A stretch of 12,669 bases of DNA from Actinomycetes bacterium (GTDB lineage: Bacteria; Actinomycetota; Coriobacteriia; Anaerosomatales; JAJZPX01). A model generated the notes under the pieces. The model saw only the letters and a list, made by a program, of their open reading frames with translations, did not search any database and was not told the origin of the DNA. The translations under genes were made by a program, and so were the position numbers. Location: the NCBI GenBank assembly GCA_021811025.1, contig JAJZPX010000027.1:1-12669 (forward strand), written 5' to 3'. Of this stretch, positions 6,151 to 12,635 are shown piece after piece. Each line of letters begins with the position of its first letter. Position 1 is the first letter of the stretch.

Positions 6151-7367
6151 GGCGTCCTCCCTTGCAGCGGCAGCTCGGCGTGCACTCGCCATCCACGCTC
6201 GGGGAGCGGGCCCGCCGAAAACGTGCCACCGAGCGCGGCGGCCCTTTCGCGCATGCCCGCTATGCCGTGCCCTTCCTCGGCCGGGGACGCGATCGATGCG
6301 CCGTCGTCCACCACGTCGAGGACGATCGTCTTGTCGTCGCCGGTCACGCCGACGGTGACGCTCGCCGATCCCGCGTGCCGCAGCACGTTCGTCAGCGCCT
6401 CCTGAACGATGCGGAACGCCGACGCGTCGACGAACGGCGGGAGGTCGGCGATGTCGCGCTCGAACCGGACGTCGACCGCGAGCCCGGCGTCGGTCAGCGG
6501 CTCCACCAGCTCGCCGAGCCGGGCGAGCCCCGGCGTGGGCGCGAGCGGCGCGGCCGGCTCGCCGGCGCCCCTCAGCACGCCGAGCATGGAGCGCAGCTCG
6601 GCCAGCGCGGACCGCGACGTCTCGCGTATCGCGACGAGCGCCCGCTTCGCCTCGTCCGGGTTCGTCTCGATGACATGCGCGGCGGCGGCCGACTGCACGG
6701 CGACGATCGAGAGGCTGTGCGCTGTGATGTCGTGCAGCTCCCGCGCGATCCGCAGCCTCTCTTCGTCCACGCGCCGGCGCGCCTCCTCCTCGCGCGTGCG
6801 CTCGGCCTCTGCCGCGCGCCGCTCCACCTCGGCGATGTACGCGCGGCGGTTCCGGGTCGCGTCGCCGAGCACGGCGGCCGCGAGCAGCATCGCGAGATTG
6901 CGCACCACCTCGGAGAAGAAGATCGTCTCGCGCATGTCGGGCACCGAGACGAAGAGCGTCACGGCGCCGAAGGCCGCTCCCCACGAGGCGAGCGTCCGGC
7001 GATCGGCCAGCGTGCCGAGAGTGTACAGCGCCACCAGCACGGCGATGATGACGAACGCCGGGGGGTTGCGGGTGAGCTCGTACGCGGCGTACGCGAAAGT
7101 GGTCGCGGCGAGCACCTCGACCGGATAGCGGCGGCGCAGCGCGAGCGGCACGAAGCAAGCGGCGATGAGCAGGTACGTGAGCGGCGTCGCGGCGACGTGG
7201 AAGATCGCGACGACCCCGGGCCCGAAGCGGGGACCCGGCGGCCGGCCGAAGAACAGCCGCATCGGGATCGACACCTGCAGCCAGACGAGCGCGGTCATCG
7301 CAGCAGCGATGAGGGTGTCGCTGACGAGGGACCCGGTGTCGGTGACTCGACGGATCGCGGCGTTCAT
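6147..7367 (-). CDS. DesK/NarX-like sensor histidine kinase with six membrane helices, 406 aa
   Basis: The N-terminal half is a membrane sensor with about six hydrophobic segments (roughly 17-37, 52-76, 82-98, 103-121, 126-143, 155-169) and almost no extracytoplasmic loop, so it probably senses the membrane or another intramembrane cue. A charged coiled coil (175-205) leads to the HisKA_3 dimerisation domain with RIARELHDITAHSLS, in which H212 is the phosphorylated histidine. The HATPase_c domain has the N-box QEALTNVLRHA (322-332), a G1 box DVVDDGAS (351-358) and a G2 box GHGIAGMRERAAALGG (366-381). All catalytic elements look intact. The ATG at 7367 has only a weak purine stretch before it. 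Its stop overlaps the regulator start by four bases, which makes that regulator its partner. Confidence 0.95.
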   Translation of the reverse strand: MNAAIRRVTDTGSLVSDTLIAAAMTALVWLQVSIPMRLFFGRPPGPRFGPGVVAIFHVAATPLTYLLIAACFVPLALRRRYPVEVLAATTFAYAAYELTRNPPAFVIIAVLVALYTLGTLADRRTLASWGAAFGAVTLFVSVPDMRETIFFSEVVRNLAMLLAAAVLGDATRNRRAYIAEVERRAAEAERTREEEARRRVDEERLRIARELHDITAHSLSIVAVQSAAAAHVIETNPDEAKRALVAIRETSRSALAELRSMLGVLRGAGEPAAPLAPTPGLARLGELVEPLTDAGLAVDVRFERDIADLPPFVDASAFRIVQEALTNVLRHAGSASVTVGVTGDDKTIVLDVVDDGASIASPAEEGHGIAGMRERAAALGGTFSAGPLPERGWRVHAELPLQGRTP

Positions 7368-7406
7368 GCCCCGATGGTAGCCTCTGTCCGCCGAGAGCGC
7401 ATCGAA

Positions 7407-7436
7407 CCTGAGGCGTAGAAGACGCTACGCCTCAGG
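7407..7436 (-). terminator. Perfect 12-bp hairpin between the 58-aa gene and the kinase
   Basis: CCTGAGGCGTAG and its exact complement CTACGCCTCAGG flank a 6-base loop. The hairpin starts 19 bases after the stop of the 58-aa gene and ends 39 bases before the kinase ATG. The run after it (TTCGATGC) is only weakly T-rich. It probably terminates or attenuates the small gene's transcript, or protects mRNA ends in the kinase leader. The symmetric form would work on either strand. Confidence 0.6.
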
Positions 7437-7454
7437 GAGTAGGAACGCCGAGCG

Positions 7455-7631
7455 TCACGCCGTGACGTGAGCGGGAGCGCAAGCGGCGGTCTCCTCGTGC
7501 GGCCCAACCCGGGGCTTCCCATCCGCGACGGCGTCGTAGACGAGGAGGCCCAGGAATGCCGCGAGTCCGACGACGAACGCCGCGAGCAGGACGAACTGTC
7601 CAACAATGAGGACGACCGTGAGCGCCAGCAT
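7455..7631 (-). CDS. Small single-helix membrane protein, 58 aa
   Basis: The ATG at 7631 is preceded by AAGGAGGGG with ideal spacing, one of the strongest ribosome binding sites in the window. Residues 2-32 are continuously hydrophobic (LALTVVLIVGQFVLLAAFVV and on through GLAAFLGLLVY), giving one long helix or a tight hairpin. A polar tail of about 26 residues follows, with HEE at 45-47 and a lone cysteine (C51). The stop at 7457-7455 lies inside a 7-bp palindrome (CGTCACG-C-CGTGACG). It is encoded just upstream of the membrane sensor kinase on the same strand. It could be a small regulator of the kinase or exporter, but no family was recognised. Confidence 0.72.
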   Translation of the reverse strand: MLALTVVLIVGQFVLLAAFVVGLAAFLGLLVYDAVADGKPRVGPHEETAACAPAHVTA

Positions 7632-7713
7632 CGTCCCCTCCTTCCCGTGATCCTGCCAACGCGAAGAATGTACCGCCGGCCGGAACGTCCGAGGTTGGCT
7701 CCCGCTTATGGTT

Positions 7714-7746
7714 GCGTTCAGATTCCGTTAGCACGCCGCTGAACGC
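7714..7746. promoter_or_regulatory. 8-bp dyad in the divergent intergenic region (operator candidate)
   Basis: GCGTTCAG (7714-7721) and CTGAACGC (7739-7746) are exact inverted copies separated by 17 bases, with centres 25 bp apart. The dyad lies between the divergent 58-aa gene and the flippase-fusion gene, about 60 bases upstream of the fusion's candidate -10. The spacing is too wide for a simple terminator loop, so a dimeric regulator site is possible. No known regulator motif was recognised. Confidence 0.3.
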
Positions 7747-7801
7747 GAGGCTCTCCTCGGCCGTCCCCACCCCGGGAGGCGTCCACGAGAGGGCCGTTCG
7801 G

Positions 7802-7807
7802 TAGAAT
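7802..7807 (+). promoter_or_regulatory. Candidate -10 element (TAGAAT) for the flippase-fusion operon
   Basis: TAGAAT matches the consensus TATAAT at five of six positions and stands out in GC-rich surroundings. It would place the transcription start near 7814, giving a short 5' leader before the coding start. No convincing -35 lies 16-18 bases upstream. A regulated or activator-dependent promoter would fit that. Confidence 0.4.
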
Positions 7808-7833
7808 GAAGCAGCGTCAGTCCCGCAGCGCCT

Positions 7834-10707
7834 ATGGGGGAGCCTGTGAGCGGTATCCGAGGATCGGGAACGGTGGACGGTCCCGCACTCCCCGCGGCCC
7901 CTCGCGGCAAGCCGCTCTTCACCAACGCGTACCTGCTGGTCGCGAACCAGCTGTCCTCCGCCGCGCTCGGCTTCCTCTACTGGGTCCTCGCCGCGCGGCT
8001 GTACCCCGTGGAGGTCGTCGGAGCGAGCTCCGCCGTCATCTCGACGCTGCTCCTCATCGCGGCGCTCTCGCAGCTCGGCCTCAAGAGCGGGATGACGCGC
8101 TTCATCCCTCGAGCGGGCGGGCGGGTTCGCGTCATCGTGCTGTCCGCCTACGCGGTCACAGCCGCGGCGGCGGCGCTGCTGACGCTGGCGGCGCTCGCGG
8201 CCGCGAACGCCGCCGGCCTGCGCTCGACGCCGGCGTTCGGCACCTACTCCCCGGCGCTGGTCGTGCTCGCCACCGTGTTCTGGGCGATCTTCTACCTGCA
8301 GGACGGCGTCCTCATCGGCCTCAAGCGGCCCGCGTGGGTGCTCGCCGAGAACCTGGGCTTCAACGTCGCGAAGATCGTCCTGCTGGTCCTGGGCGTGCGG
8401 CTGCTCGCCGACGCCGGCATCGTCGGCTCCTGGTTCCTGCCGGCGCCGCTCGCCGTGCTCGCGGTCTCCGTCCTCGCCTTCGCGCGCCTGCGCGGCGCCG
8501 CGAGGCCGATCGCCGGGCAGGACGCGCCCGTCACGCTGCGGGAGGTCGTCGCGTCCGTGACGGCCGACCACGCCGGCTCGATCGCGGCGGAGGCGTCGGT
8601 GAGGCTGCTGCCGCTGCTGGTCGTCGCCTCCCTCGGCCGAGCGGCGAACGCGTACTTCTACCAGGCGTGGCTGATCGCCAACACCCTCACGCTCGTCGCC
8701 AGCGGCATGACGAGCTCGTTCGCGGCCGAGGCCGCGGGTGACCGCGGCCGCACGGCGGAGCACGGCCGGGAGATCCTGCGGCACATGGCGCTGTTGATCG
8801 TCCCGGCCGCGGCCGTGCTGGCGATCGCGGCCCCGCAGGTGCTCGCCCTGTTCGGCGTTCAGTATGCGCGCGCCGGCGCGCCGGTCCTGCGCTGGCTCGC
8901 CGTCGCGGCGATCCCCGTGACGTTCAACACGTGGTACATCAGCTTCTCGCTGGTCAGGGGCCGGCCGAGGAGGGCGCTGGGAGCCCAGGTCCTCGGCGCG
9001 GCCCTCCTCGCGGGCCTCGCGTATCCCGCGCTGCGCGCCTTCGGCGTCACCGGCGTCGCGCTCGCGTGGCTCGCCGCCCAGACCGCGGTCGCCGCGGTCG
9101 CGGCGCTCGACGCGCTGCCGCTGCTCTCGGTCGCGGCCGCGGCCGCCTCCTCCGGCGGACTGAGGCGTGCCGACTGGCGCTTCCTGCTCGACACGCCGGC
9201 CCTCGGCCGGACCGCGGTTCTCGCCGGCGGGGCGCTCGCCGAGTCCGCCCGCGCGCTCGCCGCCGAAGCGGTCGTGGGGCCGTCCGCGGGCGAGGGGAGA
9301 TGCGACGTCTCCGTCGTCGGAGAGGCCGGCCCCGAGGCGCTGCGCTCCGCCTTCGACGCGCTGCGCCCGGGCGGCTCGTGCTACGCGGAGGCCCGCGGCA
9401 GGCTGCCGTGGGAGACGGCGAGGCTCGCCGCGCGCCTCGAGCGGGCGGGATTCGAGGACGTGCGGGTGTGGTGGCCGCTCCCCACCCCCGGCCGCGCGGC
9501 GCTGTGGGTGGCCGCGCGCCCGCTCGCGCCCGGGTATGCGGAAGCGATCGCCGAGACGGTCGGCGCCGCCCTCGGCCGAGGGCTTCGGGGCCGGCTGGCG
9601 TCGGCCGTCGCGGGGCTCGCGGTGATGACGGGCGTGACCGTCTCCGCCCCGTGCGCCGTCGCCGGGAAGCCGGGGGGCGAACCGGCGCTCCGCTTGCCTG
9701 ACCTGCTCGCCGAGCGAATCGCCGAGAGCGCGGGCGTTCCTTCGGCCGACGTCCTTCTGGTGATGCGCACCGGAGGCGAACGCGACGAGAACAAGGTGAA
9801 CTGGCTCGCCTTCGAGCGCGGGCGGCGGCGCCCGAGCTGGATCGCGAAGGCGTCGCGGCAGGGCGATTCGGGCGTCGCGCTTCGCCGCGAGCACACGATG
9901 CTCCGGCTCCTGGAGTCGCGCGCAGGTCTCGCCGGCCGCGTCGTCGTGCCGCGCGTGCTGCTCTTCACCGAGGCGGCCGGCTCCCCCGTGCTCGTGCAGG
10001 GCATGCTCTCCGGCGGCAGCGGGCTCGACGTCGGGCGCTCCGGCGGCTTCGACACGCTCGCGACCCTCCTCGCCGAGGCGCTGACGGCGCTCGCCGGCGG
10101 CGAGGTCGCGCCGAGGCTCTCGTGGTGGGACCGGCTGGCCGAGCCGTGGCTGGCGGAGCTCGCCGCCCTCGTCGACGGGCTCGCGGAGCCCGGCCTCGTG
10201 CCGGCCGTCCGAAAGTCGCTGTCCGGCCTCGGGACGCTCCCGCTCGTCGTCACGCACGGCGACTGCTCCCCGTGGAACCTCGTCGTGGCGGACGACCGGG
10301 TGGGGCTGTTCGACTGGGAGCACGGCTCGGAGCAGGGGCTGCCGCTGACCGACCTCGTGTACTGCCTGGCGATGACCGCGCTGTGGCTCGAAGGGAAACC
10401 GGACCCGCGAGAGGCCGGCGCCGCGTACGAGCGCTTGCTCGACCCGCTCGACGAACGGGGCGCGGTCTTCTGCCGGGCGGTCGACGGCTACGCCTCGCGC
10501 CTCGGGCTGCGGCCCGAGGACGTGCCGCGCCTGCGGCTGGCGACTTGGCTCGCGCACGCGACCAACGACGTCCGGAACCTGCTGGCGAGCGACCCCGCGC
10601 CGTCCTCGGCCACCCTCGCCCGCAGCGTCTGCCTGCCGCTGCTCGAAGTCGAGCTGGCGCAAGCGTGCACGGAAGAGGACGGGGGCGCCGATGACGTCGC
10701 GCGATGA
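7834..10707 (+). CDS. Fusion protein: polysaccharide flippase + methyltransferase-like segment + APH-like phosphotransferase, 957 aa
   Basis: There are three modules in one uninterrupted frame. Residues 28-432 hold about 11-12 hydrophobic helices of a Wzx/MATE-like polysaccharide exporter, with LYPVEVVGASSAVIS and LKSGMTRFIPRAG early and NTWYISFSLVRGRPRRA late. Residues 444-563 (DWRFLLDTPALGR, CDVSVVGEAGPEALRSAFDA, LRPGGSCYAEA, GFEDVRVWWPLPTPGR) resemble the core of a class I methyltransferase. The glycine-rich SAM loop is poor there, and strands 2-3 appear to be missing. Residues 625-945 form an aminoglycoside-phosphotransferase/choline-kinase-like domain: K672 in the N-lobe, E686, catalytic loop HGDCSPWN (808-815) and metal-binding DWE (827-829). 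The ATG at 7834 lacks a Shine-Dalgarno; GTG at 7846 is preceded by GGGGGAG and may be the true start. It overlaps the deacetylase gene by 17 bases. Likely role: export of a lipid-linked surface glycan together with its phosphorylation. The modules are seen in the sequence; the joint function is inferred. Confidence 0.85.
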   Translation: MGEPVSGIRGSGTVDGPALPAAPRGKPLFTNAYLLVANQLSSAALGFLYWVLAARLYPVEVVGASSAVISTLLLIAALSQLGLKSGMTRFIPRAGGRVRVIVLSAYAVTAAAAALLTLAALAAANAAGLRSTPAFGTYSPALVVLATVFWAIFYLQDGVLIGLKRPAWVLAENLGFNVAKIVLLVLGVRLLADAGIVGSWFLPAPLAVLAVSVLAFARLRGAARPIAGQDAPVTLREVVASVTADHAGSIAAEASVRLLPLLVVASLGRAANAYFYQAWLIANTLTLVASGMTSSFAAEAAGDRGRTAEHGREILRHMALLIVPAAAVLAIAAPQVLALFGVQYARAGAPVLRWLAVAAIPVTFNTWYISFSLVRGRPRRALGAQVLGAALLAGLAYPALRAFGVTGVALAWLAAQTAVAAVAALDALPLLSVAAAAASSGGLRRADWRFLLDTPALGRTAVLAGGALAESARALAAEAVVGPSAGEGRCDVSVVGEAGPEALRSAFDALRPGGSCYAEARGRLPWETARLAARLERAGFEDVRVWWPLPTPGRAALWVAARPLAPGYAEAIAETVGAALGRGLRGRLASAVAGLAVMTGVTVSAPCAVAGKPGGEPALRLPDLLAERIAESAGVPSADVLLVMRTGGERDENKVNWLAFERGRRRPSWIAKASRQGDSGVALRREHTMLRLLESRAGLAGRVVVPRVLLFTEAAGSPVLVQGMLSGGSGLDVGRSGGFDTLATLLAEALTALAGGEVAPRLSWWDRLAEPWLAELAALVDGLAEPGLVPAVRKSLSGLGTLPLVVTHGDCSPWNLVVADDRVGLFDWEHGSEQGLPLTDLVYCLAMTALWLEGKPDPREAGAAYERLLDPLDERGAVFCRAVDGYASRLGLRPEDVPRLRLATWLAHATNDVRNLLASDPAPSSATLARSVCLPLLEVELAQACTEEDGGADDVAR

Positions 10708-11545
10708 GGGCGCGGCCGACGCCGTCTTCGTCTCGCCCCACCTCGACGACGCGGCCCTGAGCTGCGCCGGCGGGATAGCGCGCCTCACGCGAGCGGGCGC
10801 GCGCGTCGTGGTCGCGACGGTGTTCACGGCCGACGCGGCGGAGGGAGCGGCGCTCTCGCCGGCCGCACGGCGCAACCACATGCGGTGGGGCGCGGGCGAC
10901 GCGCCGTTCGAGCGCCGGCGGCGCGAGGACGAGGCCGCGATGCGGCTGCTCGGCGCGGAGTTCGTGCACCTCGGCCTGCCCGACGCGATCTACCGCGCCG
11001 ACGCGTCCGGCCGCCCGATTTCCACCCACGTCCCCGTGCACCCCGACGAGGAGCGCGCGTTCCTCCCCGCCGTCCGGGCCCGCCTCGAGCTGCTGCTGGC
11101 GAGCGAAGCCGCCCGCGTGTTCTGCCCCGCAGGGATAGGGCGCCAGGCGGACCACGCGATCGTGCGGGCCGCAGTGGAAGCTGTCCGCCCCGCCGGCAGC
11201 ATCGTCTACTACGAGGAGTATCCCTACATCACGCGCCCGGACCCGGGCCTGCCGAGCGGCGCGCTGCCCTCGCACGTGACGACCCTGGCGCTCTCGGCCG
11301 AGGAGCTGGAGGCGCGCGTCGCGGCGATCGCCTGCTACCGCACGCAGCTGCGAGGACTCTTCCCCACGCGCGTCGAGCGCGCCCTCGAGGTGCTGGCGGC
11401 GCACACGCCCGCCGTCGGCCCGCTGATCCTCGGCCGAGCGGACGAGGAGGCGGTGGTGCGCCGCGCGGCGCGGTGCATCTCGGAGGACGCCCGCGCGGTC
11501 GGAGAGCGCTACCGTTCGTGCGGCAGCGGCCCGTCGCCGTTCTGA
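10691..11545 (+). CDS. PIG-L (LmbE-like) family deacetylase, 284 aa
   Basis: This is a zinc-dependent N-deacetylase of the PIG-L family, which acts on N-acetylglucosamine-type substrates in glycans, glycolipids or thiols. The first metal motif is SPHLDDAALSCAGG (15-28), with H17 and D19/D20 as expected ligand and base. The third ligand is probably H155 in GIGRQADHAIVR (148-159), the usual second motif of the polysaccharide-associated subgroup. There is no signal peptide, so it acts in the cytoplasm. It starts at ATG 10691, inside the last codons of the flippase fusion, with GAGGACGGGGG upstream, so translation is coupled to that gene. Pairing with a flippase argues for a surface-glycan sugar rather than mycothiol as substrate. 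Its 3' end overlaps the convergent glucanase by 37 bases. Confidence 0.92.
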   Translation: MTSRDEGAADAVFVSPHLDDAALSCAGGIARLTRAGARVVVATVFTADAAEGAALSPAARRNHMRWGAGDAPFERRRREDEAAMRLLGAEFVHLGLPDAIYRADASGRPISTHVPVHPDEERAFLPAVRARLELLLASEAARVFCPAGIGRQADHAIVRAAVEAVRPAGSIVYYEEYPYITRPDPGLPSGALPSHVTTLALSAEELEARVAAIACYRTQLRGLFPTRVERALEVLAAHTPAVGPLILGRADEEAVVRRAARCISEDARAVGERYRSCGSGPSPF

Positions 11546-12423
11546 TCGCCGCCCGGCCCCGCCTCGTCCACCTGATACACCCGCATGTAGTCGATGTCGA
11601 ACGCGGCCGGGAACTTCGTGCTCGCGTCGGGAGCGCCCGGCCACATCCCGCCGACCGCCAGGTTCGCGATGAGGTACATCGGCTGCGTCGGGACGTTCGC
11701 GTCGTCGGCGACCTCGTAGCGCTTCACCCCGTCGAGGTACCAGACGAGGCGCCCCGGCGTCCACTTCACCGCGTACGTGTGGAACCCCTCAGAGAGGTCC
11801 GGCCCGTCGTACCACGTGTGGTACTTCGTCTTGCTTCCGCTGCGCACGCGGTAGTGGTACGTCATGTACGACCTGTACGGCTGCTGCCCGAGGACCTCGG
11901 TCACGTCGATCTCCTTGTGGAGGTCCTCGTTGCTGCACAGCGTCCAAAAAGCGGGGCACAGCCCCTTCCCCGCGGGGATCCGCGCCCTCATCTCGAGGTA
12001 GCCGTACGTGAAGTCGAAGCTCCCGCGCGTCGTGATCGTCCCCGACGTGTACGGGCGTGCCTGGCCGGGCGCCTTCGACGCGACGATCGACAGGATGCCG
12101 TCGTGCACGCGGAGCGCGGACGGCGAGTACCGCTCGAGCTCGGACGTGGTGGTGGCGCCCCAGCTCATCTCGGTCCGCCACTTCTCCGTGTCGAGGCTCT
12201 CGCCCTCGAACTCGTCCGAGAAGACGAGGCCGTAGCCGTCGGGGACGGCGGAGCGGACGGTCTCGGACACCTCGGCGGACACCACCCCGCCCGCGGGAGC
12301 GCTCGGAGGCGCGGGCGCGCACGAGACGGCGGAGACGGCGAGCGCGGCCAGGGCGATGAGAGCCGGGCGGAAGCGGCGCGGGGAGCGGGCGCGACGTTCG
12401 GCTGTGTGGGCAAGGCCGCTCAT
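11509..12423 (-). CDS. GH16 family glycoside hydrolase (beta-glucanase-like) lipoprotein, 304 aa
   Basis: This is a secreted endo-acting glycosidase of family GH16. An arginine-rich N-terminus, a hydrophobic stretch (19-33) and AVSC with C35 suggest a lipoprotein signal peptide; a proline-rich spacer follows. The catalytic jelly-roll covers about 62-286. It has the catalytic motif EIDVTE (171-176: E171 nucleophile, D173, E176 acid/base) and substrate-cleft aromatics such as W160. GTITTRGSFDFTYGYLEMRARIP (128-150), ending the approach to the cleft, and HTYAVKWTPGRLVWYLDG (215-232) are classic GH16 strands. The layout is closest to laminarinase-like beta-1,3-glucanases, but specificity cannot be fixed by eye. 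The ATG at 12423 is chosen because it precedes the signal peptide directly; the Shine-Dalgarno (GGAAG) is very close. It may trim or remodel the surface glycan handled by the convergent flippase/deacetylase genes, which is inference. Confidence 0.93.
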   Translation of the reverse strand: MSGLAHTAERRARSPRRFRPALIALAALAVSAVSCAPAPPSAPAGGVVSAEVSETVRSAVPDGYGLVFSDEFEGESLDTEKWRTEMSWGATTTSELERYSPSALRVHDGILSIVASKAPGQARPYTSGTITTRGSFDFTYGYLEMRARIPAGKGLCPAFWTLCSNEDLHKEIDVTEVLGQQPYRSYMTYHYRVRSGSKTKYHTWYDGPDLSEGFHTYAVKWTPGRLVWYLDGVKRYEVADDANVPTQPMYLIANLAVGGMWPGAPDASTKFPAAFDIDYMRVYQVDEAGPGGDQNGDGPLPHER

Positions 12424-12568
12424 GCTTCCAGCATATTCCCCGGCGCCGCCGTCCGGAAGCGGCAGCCGCCGGCGTCGCGTCCCCTTCTCGGACGAGGCAC
12501 CCCGCGCTGGAACGCCTGCGGCGACGGCAGATATCTTCGGTCCCGGCGATTCGAACCGCATGAGAAGG

Positions 12569-12585
12569 GGCATCCAATGGATGCC
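12569..12585. repeat. 17-bp perfect palindrome upstream of the glucanase gene
   Basis: GGCATCCAATGGATGCC reads the same on both strands apart from its central base, with 8-bp arms. It lies about 145 bases upstream of the glucanase start and about 20 bases before a plus-strand promoter-like sequence. A dimeric repressor or activator operator is possible. The surrounding 12424-12669 contains no supported gene. Confidence 0.4.
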
Positions 12586-12606
12586 AGCTCTTCGGGGTTC
12601 CAGGGC

Positions 12607-12635
12607 TTGGAATAAGATGGCAGGGGTGGCATACT
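12607..12635 (+). promoter_or_regulatory. Possible outward promoter at the right edge
   Basis: TTGGAA (12607-12612) and CATACT (12630-12635) are exactly 17 bases apart, each matching the sigma-70 consensus at four of six positions. This stretch is lower in GC than the rest of the window. It would drive a plus-strand gene beyond 12669. Confidence 0.3.

Noticed and set aside
7432..10881. Minus-strand open frame of 1149 codons opposite the flippase fusion and deacetylase
   Set aside because: The product is an Arg/Glu/Pro/Gly-rich low-complexity chain with no domain. It is the usual antisense shadow of a very high-GC gene, whereas the plus-strand product has clear motifs.
10250..11764. Minus-strand frame of 504 codons continuing from the glucanase region
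   Set aside because: It is in a different frame from the GH16 catalytic motif, and its sequence is Arg/Gly/Ala-rich without structure.
12549..12560. GATTCGAAC resembling a tRNA T-loop (minus strand GGTTCGAATC)
   Set aside because: The flanking bases do not form a T-stem, and no anticodon arm or acceptor stem can be drawn around it.
10885..12615. Plus-strand open frame of 576 codons across the deacetylase and the glucanase region
   Set aside because: It spans two unrelated genes in a wrong frame and is Arg/Pro-rich, with no recognisable domain.
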